64,000 nucleotides of DNA. Source: Mumia sp. Pv4-285 (GTDB lineage: Bacteria > Actinomycetota > Actinomycetes > Propionibacteriales > Nocardioidaceae). A program made the position numbers and the translations under genes. The stretch's first letter is position 1, and each line of letters begins with the position of its first letter. This document shows, one piece after another, positions 9,164 through 18,306 of the stretch. The notes beneath the pieces were generated by a model. It saw only the letters and a program-made list of their open reading frames with translations, did not search any database and was not told the origin of the DNA. The stretch lies in the NCBI RefSeq assembly GCF_041320275.1, contig NZ_CP162023.1:744001-808000 (forward strand). Direction: 5' to 3'.

Positions 9164-9241
9164 CGTGTCGGCATACCCGTGCGAGATCACCGGAGCGTCA
9201 GATGTGTCCAATAAGTAGCCTCAACGATTCAATACAAACCC

Positions 9242-9275
9242 TTGACATCAAAGGTCTACGACAAACTAAGTTAAG
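9242..9275 (+). promoter_or_regulatory. Promoter of the first liv operon with TAAGTTAA element
   Basis: TTGACA (9242-9247) is followed after 19 nt by TAAGTT (9267-9272). The -10 box lies in CTAAGTTAAG (9266-9275), the reverse complement of the TTAACTTA element at the two promoters near 3.1-3.3 kb. This suggests that uptake and degradation are controlled together. Confidence 0.5.
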
Positions 9276-9302
9276 CGTCGATAACCACCGAGAGGCGATG
9301 AG

Positions 9303-10127
9303 ATGACGACGACCAACGGAAGAGCACTCGTGCTGCGCGACATCCGCGTCAGCTACGGGCGGTCCGTCCGGGCGCTGCGCGGCGTGGATCTCGAGGTGCC
9401 CGCCTCAGGCGTCGTCGCACTCCTCGGGGCCAACGGCGCCGGCAAGTCGACGCTGCTACGTGCGGTCTCGGGCACCCTCCCGCTCCATTCGGGGGCAATC
9501 GACAGCGGGACCATCACCTTCGGTGGCGAGACGCTGCGTGGCTCCGATCCGAGCGTCCCGGTGCGCCGCGGCATCGTCCAGGTCCCCGAGGGCCGGCGTG
9601 TGTTCGCGGACATGTCCATCGACGAGAATCTGCGCGCCGGCGAGCTCGGCGTGCGCGGACGGTCCAAGCGAGCCACGGCACAGGCCAAGGAGCGGGTCTT
9701 CGACCTCTTCCCCCGACTGGCCGACCGCCGCGCCCAGGCAGCAGGGCTGCTGTCCGGCGGCGAGCAGCAGATGCTCGCCATGGGGCGCGCGCTGATGGCG
9801 GATCCCGAGCTCCTCCTGCTCGACGAGCCATCCTTGGGTCTTGCGCCTCAGATGGTCGAGCGGATCGCCGACATCATCGCGATCATCAACCAGCAGGGCG
9901 TCGGCGTCCTCCTCGTCGAGCAGAACGCCGCGCTGGCGCTCGAGCTGGCCGACCACGCGTACGTCCTCGACGTGGGGCGGGTCCGGCTGCAGGGTGCCTC
10001 GTCCGACCTCGCCGCGTCGGACGAGGTGCGCAGGCTCTACCTCGGCGAGATCCCCGAGGAGCTCACGGACGATACGGGGGCCGTCCTGGCCGGCGCGGCC
10101 GCGCCGCTGGAGCGGTGGATCCGATGA
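9303..10127 (+). CDS. livF: Branched-chain-type ABC importer ATPase (LivF-like)
   Basis: This 274-residue cytoplasmic ATPase has Walker A GANGAGKST, the signature LLSGGEQQMLAMGRALM, Walker B LLLLDEPSLGLAP and the H-loop region. The VPEGRRVFADMSIDENL stretch is typical of LivF. With LivG it should energise the LivH/LivM channel. It is first in a five-gene operon, and its stop overlaps livG by 4 nt. Liv-type systems in catabolic clusters often import acids or aromatics rather than amino acids, so the substrate is open. Confidence 0.88.
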   Translation: MTTTNGRALVLRDIRVSYGRSVRALRGVDLEVPASGVVALLGANGAGKSTLLRAVSGTLPLHSGAIDSGTITFGGETLRGSDPSVPVRRGIVQVPEGRRVFADMSIDENLRAGELGVRGRSKRATAQAKERVFDLFPRLADRRAQAAGLLSGGEQQMLAMGRALMADPELLLLDEPSLGLAPQMVERIADIIAIINQQGVGVLLVEQNAALALELADHAYVLDVGRVRLQGASSDLAASDEVRRLYLGEIPEELTDDTGAVLAGAAAPLERWIR

Positions 10128-10966
10128 CATCGACGAGCCAGACGGTCGATCGGGCCGCCTCGTCCCGGCGCGCCGACGAGAACCCGCCCTTGATCGTCTC
10201 CGACCTCACCGTCCGCTTCGCCGGCCTCGTCGCGCTTGACGCGGTGAGCTTCACCGTCCGCCCGGGGACCGTCCATGGGCTCATCGGTCCCAACGGCGCC
10301 GGCAAGTCGACCTGCTTCAACGTCGTCTCCGGCGTCTACGAAGCGACCTCTGGCAGCGTGCACCTCGGCGACAACGAGCTCACCAGCCTGCGTCCGCACC
10401 GGATCGCCGCGCTCGGCGTCGCGCGGACATTCCAGAACATCGTCCTCACCCGAGGGACGGTCGCCGACAACCTCATGCTCGGACGGCACACGATCACGCG
10501 CGCCGGTTTCGTCGCGACTGCCCTCCGCCTGCCGCTCGCGACAACAGAGCAGCGCCGCCACCGCGCACGTGCCCGTGAGATCGCGCAGTTCGTCGGTCTG
10601 GGCGCGGTGTTCGACGCGCCGGTGGCGGCACTGCCGTACGGCGACCGCAAGCGGGTCGAGCTTGCCCGGGCGCTGTGCATGGAGCCGCGGCTGCTGATGC
10701 TCGACGAGCCGGTCGCCGGCATGAACACTGCCGAGCGCGCCGCGATGGCCCAGACGATCGAGCAGGTCCGGTCGACGCTCGACCTGTCGATCCTCCTCGT
10801 CGAGCACGACATGGGGCTCGTGATGCGACTGGCAGACGACGTCACGGTCCTCGACTTCGGGCGACGGATCGCCGCCGGCCGACCGGACGAGGTGCAGAAC
10901 GACCCGGAGGTCGTACGCGCCTACCTCGGCAGCGGACGTACGCCTGAACACGAGGAGGAGCAGTGA
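10124..10966 (+). CDS. livG: Branched-chain-type ABC importer ATPase (LivG-like)
   Basis: This 280-residue ATPase has Walker A GPNGAGKST, the LivG-type ARTFQNIVLTRGTVADNLMLGRH stretch and Walker B LLMLDEPVAGM. The usual LSGGQ signature is replaced by ALPYGDRKRVELARAL, which is normal for LivG. The ATG at 10124 overlaps the livF stop; an in-frame upstream ATG at 10115 is less likely because the overlap is the conserved arrangement. It pairs with LivF on the cytoplasmic face of the transporter. Confidence 0.88.
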   Translation: MTSTSQTVDRAASSRRADENPPLIVSDLTVRFAGLVALDAVSFTVRPGTVHGLIGPNGAGKSTCFNVVSGVYEATSGSVHLGDNELTSLRPHRIAALGVARTFQNIVLTRGTVADNLMLGRHTITRAGFVATALRLPLATTEQRRHRARAREIAQFVGLGAVFDAPVAALPYGDRKRVELARALCMEPRLLMLDEPVAGMNTAERAAMAQTIEQVRSTLDLSILLVEHDMGLVMRLADDVTVLDFGRRIAAGRPDEVQNDPEVVRAYLGSGRTPEHEEEQ

Positions 10967-11850
10967 CCACTCTCGCCCAGATGCTGATGAACGGGCTGGC
11001 TCTCAGCTCGGTGTACGCCCTGGTCGCCCTCGGCTTCACCGTCATCTTCCGCGCCTCGCACGCGATGAACTTCGCTCACGGATCGCTCATCGTCTTTGGC
11101 GGCCTCGTCGTCGCCCGCCTCCACGACCCGCTTGGGTTCTGGCTGGCGGTCGTCGTCGCCGCGCTGGCGACGGCAGGGTTGGCGCTGGTCGAGGCGATGA
11201 TCCTGCGTGCGTCGCGTCGTCACGACGTCGCGACGCTCGCGATCATGACGATCGGCTTCAACATCCTCCTCACCGCCGAACTCGCCCGCCAGATCGGCAT
11301 CGACGTGCTCAGCCTCGGCGACCCGTGGGGGTCGGACGTCGTCGAGCTCGGTGGGGTCACGGTCGCTCAGACCCGCCTCGCCTCGCTCCTCATCGCCAGT
11401 GCTCTGATCGGGCTGTTCTTCCTAGCCTTCCGATTCACCCGCTGGGGGCTCGCGATGCGTGCGTCGTCGATGGATCGCGAAGCGGCCGCGCTGATGGGGG
11501 TCCGGCAGGGGCGCCTCGAGCTCTCCGGATGGGCGATCGCCGGCGCCCTCGCTGCGGTCGCTGCGGTGTTCATCGCAGCCTTCCCGAGCCAGGGACTGGA
11601 CCAGTCGACCGGTCTCATCGCTCTCGCGTGCTTCCCCGCCGCGATCATCGGCGGGATGGGCAACCCTGCAGGGGCCCTGCTCGGGAGCCTCGCGATCGGG
11701 ATCACCGAGGCGGCCGCCGCGACCTATCAGAGCCACCTCACCGCACTCGGGTCCGGCCTCCCCGTCCTGGCCCCCTACGTCGTGATGGTCGCCGTCCTGC
11801 TCGTCAGGCCGCAGGGCCTGCTCGGCACGAAGGAGAGCACCCGTGTCTGA
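10963..11850 (+). CDS. livH: Branched-chain-type ABC importer permease (LivH-like)
   Basis: This 295-residue, strongly hydrophobic protein has about eight membrane segments. ALVALGFTVIFRASHAMNFAHGSLIVFGG near the N terminus and the late FPAAIIGGMGNPAGALLGSLAIGITEA are LivH hallmarks. The GTG start overlaps the livG stop by 4 nt and follows a GAGGAGGAG site. It forms the heteromeric channel with LivM. Confidence 0.9.
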   Translation: MTTLAQMLMNGLALSSVYALVALGFTVIFRASHAMNFAHGSLIVFGGLVVARLHDPLGFWLAVVVAALATAGLALVEAMILRASRRHDVATLAIMTIGFNILLTAELARQIGIDVLSLGDPWGSDVVELGGVTVAQTRLASLLIASALIGLFFLAFRFTRWGLAMRASSMDREAAALMGVRQGRLELSGWAIAGALAAVAAVFIAAFPSQGLDQSTGLIALACFPAAIIGGMGNPAGALLGSLAIGITEAAAATYQSHLTALGSGLPVLAPYVVMVAVLLVRPQGLLGTKESTRV

Positions 11851-13015
11851 CACCGTCGCACCACCCGCGACCACGACCGTCGCCACGCCCGCCACGAAGT
11901 CGCCCGCTCCGTCGAGCCGCCGGTGGGGACGAGCCGCGACCTTCGTCGGCGGAGCGCTCGTGCTGCTCGCGCTCCCGCTCTACGTGTCGTCCTTCTGGCT
12001 CCAGATCGGACTGTTCGCGATGTCAGCCGCCGTGGGCGCGATCGGCCTCAACATCCTCCTCGGGACGGCGGGCCAGCTGTCGCTCGGGCACTCGTTCTTC
12101 CTCGCCGTCGGCGCGTACGGCTACGCCTGGTTCGCCGGCGACGCCGGGCGTGCCGGCACGCTCGACCTCTCCGGGCTGAATGCGCCGCCGCTGGTCGCCT
12201 TCGTCCTCGCTGTGCTGGCCGCCGGACTCGCCGGTGTCCTCTTCAGCCCGATCTCCGGACGGCTCCGCGGTCTCTACCTCGGTGTCGCGACGCTCGCCCT
12301 GGTCTACGTCGGCCAGCACGTGCTGCTCAACGCGAAGTCCGTCACCGGCGGCTTCAACGGGCGACGCGTCCCGGCGATGGAGGTCCTCGGGTTCCCGCTG
12401 GCCGACTCCGGAGCCGCGCAACTGCTGGTCATGGGTGTCCCGTTCGACCGCCTCGAGCGCCTCTGGTACTTCGGGCTGATCATCGTGGCGATCGCCTGGT
12501 TCCTAGCACACAACCTGCTGCGCGGGCGGTCGGGTCGGGCGCTCGGTGCGCTGCGGGACAGCGAGATCGCCGCGTCCGTCATGGGCGTTCCCGTCGCGCG
12601 CTACCGTGCCGCTGCGTTCACGGTCTCGTCGATGTACGCCGGAGCAGCCGGTGCTCTGCTCGGGCTCACCTACGAACGGATCGTCCCGGACTCCTTCGGT
12701 ATCATGGTCTCGGTCAACTTCCTCGCCATGATCGTCATCGGCGGGCTCGGCTCGGTCGGCGGCGCGATCGTCGGGGCGGTCTTCGTCTCGTCCCTCCCGC
12801 ACGTCATCGGCCACTACGCCACGCACCTCCCGCTCGTCGTACCGGCGGGGTCCATCGAGCAGGGCATCCTCCCCGTCGAGGCCTCCAACTATCTGTACGG
12901 CGCAGCGATCCTCATCGTGATGATCTTCGCGCCCGGCGGCCTCGCGGCGATCCCCCGTGCGATCTCGGCCCGCCGTCGTCGCCGACGATCCCGCGGTGGC
13001 CCCACGTCGTCCTGA
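11843..13015 (+). CDS. livM: Branched-chain-type ABC importer permease (LivM-like)
   Basis: The 390-residue protein begins with a Pro/Ala/Thr-rich cytoplasmic leader of about 30 residues before the first membrane helix. It contains LNILLGTAGQLSLGHSFFLAVGAYGYA and AMIVIGGLGSVGGAIVGAVF, both typical of LivM, and ends in a basic Arg-rich tail. The GTG start overlaps livH by 8 nt. It completes the membrane channel. Confidence 0.9.
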   Translation: MSDTVAPPATTTVATPATKSPAPSSRRWGRAATFVGGALVLLALPLYVSSFWLQIGLFAMSAAVGAIGLNILLGTAGQLSLGHSFFLAVGAYGYAWFAGDAGRAGTLDLSGLNAPPLVAFVLAVLAAGLAGVLFSPISGRLRGLYLGVATLALVYVGQHVLLNAKSVTGGFNGRRVPAMEVLGFPLADSGAAQLLVMGVPFDRLERLWYFGLIIVAIAWFLAHNLLRGRSGRALGALRDSEIAASVMGVPVARYRAAAFTVSSMYAGAAGALLGLTYERIVPDSFGIMVSVNFLAMIVIGGLGSVGGAIVGAVFVSSLPHVIGHYATHLPLVVPAGSIEQGILPVEASNYLYGAAILIVMIFAPGGLAAIPRAISARRRRRRSRGGPTSS

Positions 13016-13071
13016 AGAAGACCCCCCCGCATCCCACGCCCGTGGTGTGCGCACATCATCAAGGAGTATCC

Positions 13072-14322
13072 GTGAACAACTTCAAGAAGACAGGAATCGC
13101 GGCGGCAGCGATCGCGCTCGCGCTTTCCGGTTGCAGCACCAAGAGCGAGGCCGGTGCGGAGCAAGGTTCGGACGGCATCAAGACCGGTCCCGGAGTAACA
13201 GACTCGACTATCACGCTCGGTGCCCTCACCGTGGCCAGCGGCCCGGGTGCCTCGCTGGGGACGTCCGTGCTCGAGGGTCAGCAGCTCATCGTCGACCAGG
13301 TCAATGCCGACGGCGGCATCTGCGACCGCGATCTTGAGCTCGAGGTGCGCGACACCGCGCTGGACCCGCAACGCGCGGTCGCGGCGTACAACGAGATCAA
13401 GGGCGACGTCGCCGGCATCTCCCAGCTTCTCGGCTCGGCACCGACCGCTGCTCTCGTGGACAGCATCGAGGCCGATGAGATGCTCACCCTCGTCGGCGGG
13501 TTCTCCGCCGACCTCCTGGGGTACGAGCACATCCAGATCCCCGGCAGCACCTACGACATCGACATGATCAACGGCCTCACCGTCCTCGCGAAGCAGGCCG
13601 GGCTCAAGAAGGGCGACAAAGTAGGCCACGTGTTCGTCGAGGGCGAGGCGGGGGCTAATGCGCTCGAGGGTTCGACCTTCGCCGCGAAGAACCTCGGCCT
13701 CGAGATCGTCGAGCAGCAGGTCGCACCCACTGCGACGGACCTGACACCCCAGGTGTCCGCCCTCAAGGCCGCCGGTGTCAAGGCCGTACTCATGACAGTC
13801 CTCCCGCCGGCCACCGCATCGTTCGTCGGCGTCTCGGCGGCCACCGGACTCCGCGTGCCCGTGCTGACGAACTCCGTCGGGTGGGCCGTCCAGCTGCTCG
13901 GCACACCGGCAGCGCCCGCGCTGGAGAAGATGCTCCTGATCGCGTCGCCTGCGGCCGGTCCGAACTCCGACGTCCCCGAGGTCAAGAAGTTCATCGCCGA
14001 CTACACAGCCGCGAACCCGGAGGGCAAGCCCGAGTCGGCAACGCTGCAGGGCGGCACGCTGATGCGGATGATGGTCGCCGCCCTCGAGGGCGCATGCACG
14101 TCGGAGGACCTCTCGCGTGAGGGCATCACCGCCGCCCTCCGCAAGCTTCCGGACTTCAACAGCGGGGTCGGCACGACGCTCGACTTCACCAGCCCCGAAC
14201 TGCCGCCGAGCACGACGACGTTCCTCCAGAAGCCGTCGAAGGCTGCCGTCGGCGGGATCACCGACCTCGACGAAGGCATGACAGACCCCTCCGTCGAGGA
14301 CTACCTCGCGTCGAAGGGCTGA
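13072..14322 (+). CDS. Liv-type substrate-binding lipoprotein
   Basis: The 416-residue precursor has a signal peptide ending in the lipobox LALSGC, so the mature protein should be anchored by lipid on the outer face of the membrane. The rest is a periplasmic-binding-protein type I fold of the branched-chain amino-acid receptor family (TLGALTVASGPGASLG at the start, then two alternating lobes). The GTG start has an AAGGAG site. It is last in the liv operon, 56 nt after livM, and followed by a strong terminator. It sets the specificity of the importer, which cannot be told from sequence. Confidence 0.88.
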   Translation: MNNFKKTGIAAAAIALALSGCSTKSEAGAEQGSDGIKTGPGVTDSTITLGALTVASGPGASLGTSVLEGQQLIVDQVNADGGICDRDLELEVRDTALDPQRAVAAYNEIKGDVAGISQLLGSAPTAALVDSIEADEMLTLVGGFSADLLGYEHIQIPGSTYDIDMINGLTVLAKQAGLKKGDKVGHVFVEGEAGANALEGSTFAAKNLGLEIVEQQVAPTATDLTPQVSALKAAGVKAVLMTVLPPATASFVGVSAATGLRVPVLTNSVGWAVQLLGTPAAPALEKMLLIASPAAGPNSDVPEVKKFIADYTAANPEGKPESATLQGGTLMRMMVAALEGACTSEDLSREGITAALRKLPDFNSGVGTTLDFTSPELPPSTTTFLQKPSKAAVGGITDLDEGMTDPSVEDYLASKG

Positions 14323-14330
14323 GGCAGTTC

Positions 14331-14373
14331 GTTGCCGGGAGGCGCGCGCACCTGCGTCGCGCCTCCCGGCAAC
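14331..14373 (+). terminator. Strong hairpin terminator of the liv operon
   Basis: A perfect 16-bp inverted repeat (14331-14346 with 14358-14373) closes on an 11-nt loop, 8 nt after the stop of the binding protein. No T tract follows. Confidence 0.8.
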
Positions 14374-14413
14374 GAGCGCGTGCCGACTCCGACTCGACAA
14401 CCCAGGAGGACCG

Positions 14414-16372
14414 ATGGCGTACATCCCGAAGGACGCGACCCCGTCGACCGTCGCCGCCCACCGCGACGCGACCACGGCGTACGACCTCGACGACCGACAG
14501 GACTTCGTGGACGCGCGACGAGGCCTGATCGCGCCGATCGACAACAGCGCCTACGCCTATCTCGCCGACGACGCCCCATGTCCGCACACCGTCAACCCGA
14601 GCCTGTGGCGCCAGTCGCAGGTCCTGCACACCGGCGGCCTGTACGAGGTGGTCGAGGGGCTCTACCAGGTCCGCAACAGCGAGATCGCGAACCTGACGGT
14701 CGTCGACGGCGAGGACGGTCTCGTCATCATCGACACCATGACCTCGGTGGAGGCGTCGCGTCAGGCCCTCGATCTCTTCCGCGAGCACGTCAACGACAAG
14801 CCAGTCGTCGCCGTCATCTACACCCACACGCACGTCGACCACTACGGCGGCGTGAAGGGCATCGTCGATCCTGCCGACGTCGCTGCCGGCAAGGTCGCGA
14901 TCATCGCGCCCGGCTACGAGTTCGAGAAGCATGCGATCGGCGAGAACATCATCGTCGGCAACGCGATGTCGCGGCGCGCCTCGTACGCGTTCGGGAGCCT
15001 TCTCGAGCCGGGCGCTCGCCAGACCGTCACGTGCGGCATCGGGATCGGGCCGGGCGGTCCTGGACGCACGGTCTCATACCTTCCGCCGACCGACCTCGTG
15101 ACGCGCACGGGGGAGCGGCGAGAGCTCGCGGGGTTGGAGTTCGAGTTCCTCTACGCGCCCGACACCGAGGCGCCCGAGGAGATGCACATCTGGATCCCGG
15201 AGCTCAAGGCGCTCACCTGCGCCGAGAACGCGCAGCACTCCCTCCACAACATCCAGACCTTGCGCGGTGCGAGGACGCGGGACGCGCGCAACTTTGCGCG
15301 CTACCTCGACGAGACCCTCGAGCGCTGGGGAGACGACACCGAGGTGCACTTCGGGCCGCACACCTGGCCAGTGTGGGGTAACGAGGAGGTCGTCGAGTTC
15401 CTCTCGTCCCAGCGCGACACTTACAAGTACATCCACGACCAGGCGCTTCGGATGGCGAACAAGGGCTACACCGCGATCGAGGCGGCCGAGATCCTGGAGC
15501 TCCCCGAAGGGCTGGGCCGCAAGTGGTACAACCGCGGCTACCACGGGACGGTCCACCACAACGTCCGCGCGGTGTTCCATAAGGAACTGGGGCTCTGGGA
15601 CGGCGACCCGGTCACCCTCCACCCGCTTCCACCGGCCGAGTCGGGGCGACGCTATGTCGACCTCATCGGGGCCGACACGATCCTCACGGAGGGGCGCCGC
15701 GCCTTTGAGGCGGGAGAGTACCGGTGGGCCGTGGAGATCCTGCACAAGCTCGTGTTCGCGCAGCCCGACAACACCGAGGCACGCGAGCTGCAGGCGGATG
15801 CGTACGAGCAGATGGGTTACCAAGCCGAGGGGCCGCAATGGCGCGGGGTCTTTCTGACGATGGCCCGCGAGCTCCGCGAGGGAGTCATCGAGCAGACCTT
15901 CAGCTCGGTTGCCGGCGACATTGTTCTCGGGATGTCCGTCGACCTGTTGTTCGACTACGCGGCGGTCCGCGTGGTGGGCGATCGCGCCGCCAACTGTGAC
16001 CTCCGCATCGACTTCACGTTCACCGACCTCGACGAGACGTGGACGATGTGGGTCGCGCGCGGCGTGCTCCATGCCCGCCGGGGCGCGTCCGACCTCGCTC
16101 AGCTCCACCTCACGGGCACGAAGGCGGCACTCATCGCGACGGTCCTTCAGCCGGCGCATGCTGGAGAGGCACTTGAGTCCGGGATCGTGACCGCGGAGGG
16201 CGATCGCGCGGTGCTGGCGACATACGCGAGCGTCCTTGATGAGCTCGACAAGAACTTCCCGATCGGCGTCCCGGAAAGAGTAGGCAGGGCCGCGGCGGGC
16301 GGCGTAGGACCGTCACGTCATGGTGTGACGATCGGGAACGAGGCATCGAACACATCGAGCAGCTCTCCGTAG
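14414..16372 (+). CDS. Alkyl sulfatase of the metallo-beta-lactamase fold (SdsA1/BDS1 type), copy 1
   Basis: The 652-residue enzyme should hydrolyse alkyl sulfate esters to an alcohol and sulfate. The two-zinc motif THTHVDHYGG lies at residues 137-146. The conserved alkyl-sulfatase blocks NPSLWRQSQVL, YQVRN, PDTEAPEEMHIW, AENAQHSLHNIQTLRGA and NRGYHGTVHHNVRAV follow, and then the C-terminal SCP2-like domain. No signal peptide is visible, so it is probably cytosolic. After the homologous end near FPIGV, about 35 extra residues are read from DNA antisense to the convergent paralogue, which suggests that the original stop was lost. It follows the liv terminator with its own AGGAGG site. Confidence 0.9.
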   Translation: MAYIPKDATPSTVAAHRDATTAYDLDDRQDFVDARRGLIAPIDNSAYAYLADDAPCPHTVNPSLWRQSQVLHTGGLYEVVEGLYQVRNSEIANLTVVDGEDGLVIIDTMTSVEASRQALDLFREHVNDKPVVAVIYTHTHVDHYGGVKGIVDPADVAAGKVAIIAPGYEFEKHAIGENIIVGNAMSRRASYAFGSLLEPGARQTVTCGIGIGPGGPGRTVSYLPPTDLVTRTGERRELAGLEFEFLYAPDTEAPEEMHIWIPELKALTCAENAQHSLHNIQTLRGARTRDARNFARYLDETLERWGDDTEVHFGPHTWPVWGNEEVVEFLSSQRDTYKYIHDQALRMANKGYTAIEAAEILELPEGLGRKWYNRGYHGTVHHNVRAVFHKELGLWDGDPVTLHPLPPAESGRRYVDLIGADTILTEGRRAFEAGEYRWAVEILHKLVFAQPDNTEARELQADAYEQMGYQAEGPQWRGVFLTMARELREGVIEQTFSSVAGDIVLGMSVDLLFDYAAVRVVGDRAANCDLRIDFTFTDLDETWTMWVARGVLHARRGASDLAQLHLTGTKAALIATVLQPAHAGEALESGIVTAEGDRAVLATYASVLDELDKNFPIGVPERVGRAAAGGVGPSRHGVTIGNEASNTSSSSP

Positions 16373-18222
16373 GTCTCGAGAACGGCGGCATCGCCGTCGA
16401 CGGTGATCGTGCCCGCGGCAGCGAGCCTCTCCGCCGCACCAGGTTGTAGCAGTACAGCAACGAGCGCGGCCTTCGGACCGGCGACCGCGACTGCTGCTCC
16501 GCTCGACGTTCCGCGCCGCGCGTTGAGCACGCCGCGCGCGACCCACATCGTCCACGCCTCGTCGAGGTCGGTGAACGTGAAGTCGATGCGAACCTCCACA
16601 TCGGCTGCCTTCTCACCGATCACGTGCACGGCGGCGAAGTCGAACAGGATGTCGATCGGCATCGCGTGGATGCTGTCCTCGCTCGCGGTCGTGAACGGTG
16701 GTGGGAGTGCGCCAACCCGGAGCTCCTTGGCGGCCGTGAGGAAGATCCCGCGCCATTGCGGCCCCTCGGCCTGGTATCCCATCTGCTCGTACGCATCCGC
16801 CTGCAGCTCGCGTGCCTCGGTGTTGTCCGGCTGCGCGAACACGAGCTTGTGCAGGATCTCCACGGCCCACCGGTAGTCGGCCGCCTCGATCGCTCGGCGT
16901 CCCTCCTCGAGGATGCGGTCCGGTCCGACCAGGGCGACGAACCGCTTCGCCGACTCGACCGGCGGGTGCGGGTGTAGCGACACCGGGTCGCCGTCCCACA
17001 TCCCGAGCTCCTTTGTGAAGACGGCACGGACGTCGTGGTGGACCGTCCCGTGGTAGCCGCGGTTGAACCATTTGCGCCCGAGTTCGTCGGGGAGCGCGAT
17101 CTCCTCGGCGGCCTCGAGCGGGGTGTAGCCCTTGTTCGCCAGACGCAACGACTGGTCGTGGATGTACTTGTAGGTGTCGCGCTGCGAGGAGATGAACGAC
17201 GTCAGCTCCTCGTTGCCCCAGACGGGCCAGGTGTGCGGACCGTAGTGGACCTCGGCCTCGTCACCCCACCGTTCGAGGGTCTCGTCGAGGTAGCGAGCGA
17301 AGTTGCGCGCGTCGCGGGTGCGGGCGCCGCGCAGAGTCTGGATGTTGTGCAGGCTGTGGTTCGCGTTCTCGGCACAGGTGAGCGCCTTGAGCTGCGGGAT
17401 CCAGATGTGCATCTCCTCCGGTGCTTCCGTGTCGGGGGCGTAGAGGAACTCGAACTCGATCCCGGCCAGCTCACGCTTCGTCCCAGTCTTGGTGATGCCG
17501 TCGGTCGGGGAGATATAGGAGACGATCGGACCGGCGGTGCTCGCGATCCCGATTCCGCAGGAGACGGTGCCGTGGGGGTCAAGGTCGAGGTGGCCGCCGA
17601 AGGCGTAGGACGCCCGCCGGGCCATTGCGTTCCCCGCGACGACGTTCTCCCCGATCGCGTACTTGTCGAACGAGGCGATCGTCCCCGGGGCGATGATCGG
17701 CACCTTCCCCGACGCCACGTCGCCGAGGTCGACGACACCTTTGACACCGCCGTAGTGGTCGATGTGGGTGTGGGTGTAGATCACGGCCACGACCGGCTTG
17801 TCGCTCACGTGCTCACGGATCAGCGCCATGCCCTGCTGGGCTGACTCGACCCCAGCCATGCAGTCGATGACGACGAGGCCGTCGTCCCCCTCGACCACCG
17901 TCAGGTTGGCGAGGTCGTTGTTCCGCACCTGATAGAGGCCGGGAACGACCTCGTACACGCCGCCCCGACGCATCACCTGTGATTGCCGCCAGAGGCTTGG
18001 GTTCACCGTGTCGGGCGCCGGTTTGTCGTCCGCCAGGTAGTCGAAGGCGTGCGGGTCGAAGATCGTGTGGCCGTCCGAGCCGAGGACAGGACCCGGCAGG
18101 GGCGCGATCAGGCCGCGGTCGGCATCGGCGAAGTCCTGCCGATCCTCCATCGCGTAGTGGGCGCCTGCCTCGCGGTTGGCGGTGGCAGTTGCCGTCGTGG
18201 CGCCCTTCGACTCGTTCGACAT
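16318..18222 (-). CDS. Alkyl sulfatase of the metallo-beta-lactamase fold, copy 2
   Basis: This 634-residue paralogue of the gene at 14414 has the zinc motif THTHIDHYGG with histidines at 151, 153 and 156. It shares long identical stretches with its partner, including the block around LHKLVFAQPDNTEARELQADAYEQMGYQAEGPQWRG. I chose the ATG at 18222, which has an AGGGGGA site; an upstream in-frame ATG at 18393 would run into the relaxase remnant. The two genes are convergent and overlap by 55 nt at their 3' ends. Divergence in the N-terminal 40 residues and the C-terminal domain may mean different chain-length preferences. Confidence 0.9.
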   Translation of the reverse strand: MSNESKGATTATATANREAGAHYAMEDRQDFADADRGLIAPLPGPVLGSDGHTIFDPHAFDYLADDKPAPDTVNPSLWRQSQVMRRGGVYEVVPGLYQVRNNDLANLTVVEGDDGLVVIDCMAGVESAQQGMALIREHVSDKPVVAVIYTHTHIDHYGGVKGVVDLGDVASGKVPIIAPGTIASFDKYAIGENVVAGNAMARRASYAFGGHLDLDPHGTVSCGIGIASTAGPIVSYISPTDGITKTGTKRELAGIEFEFLYAPDTEAPEEMHIWIPQLKALTCAENANHSLHNIQTLRGARTRDARNFARYLDETLERWGDEAEVHYGPHTWPVWGNEELTSFISSQRDTYKYIHDQSLRLANKGYTPLEAAEEIALPDELGRKWFNRGYHGTVHHDVRAVFTKELGMWDGDPVSLHPHPPVESAKRFVALVGPDRILEEGRRAIEAADYRWAVEILHKLVFAQPDNTEARELQADAYEQMGYQAEGPQWRGIFLTAAKELRVGALPPPFTTASEDSIHAMPIDILFDFAAVHVIGEKAADVEVRIDFTFTDLDEAWTMWVARGVLNARRGTSSGAAVAVAGPKAALVAVLLQPGAAERLAAAGTITVDGDAAVLETYGELLDVFDASFPIVTP

Positions 18223-18288
18223 GTGAATGGTCCCCCTGGTGCGTCGACTGTTGGCGTCCCAAGTCTCGCCCGACCAACCGTCACCCGC

Positions 18289-18306
18289 ATCACCTGCACG
18301 GGTGAT
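18289..18306. promoter_or_regulatory. Palindrome upstream of alkyl sulfatase copy 2
   Basis: ATCACC and GGTGAT form a perfect inverted repeat with a 6-nt spacer. It lies 67-84 nt upstream of the sulfatase start and at the very end of the relaxase remnant. It may be an operator, or half of a weak terminator for the relaxase. Confidence 0.3.

Noticed and set aside
12889-14544. Long antisense open frame (551 codons) opposite the liv permease and binding-protein genes
   Set aside because: It mirrors well-supported genes; long antisense frames arise freely in DNA with G/C at third positions, and its translation is Arg/Asp-rich without any motif.
14414-18222. Beta-lactamases
   Set aside because: The HxHxDH motif is common to the fold; the length, NPSLWRQSQ and SCP2-like C terminus identify alkyl sulfatases.
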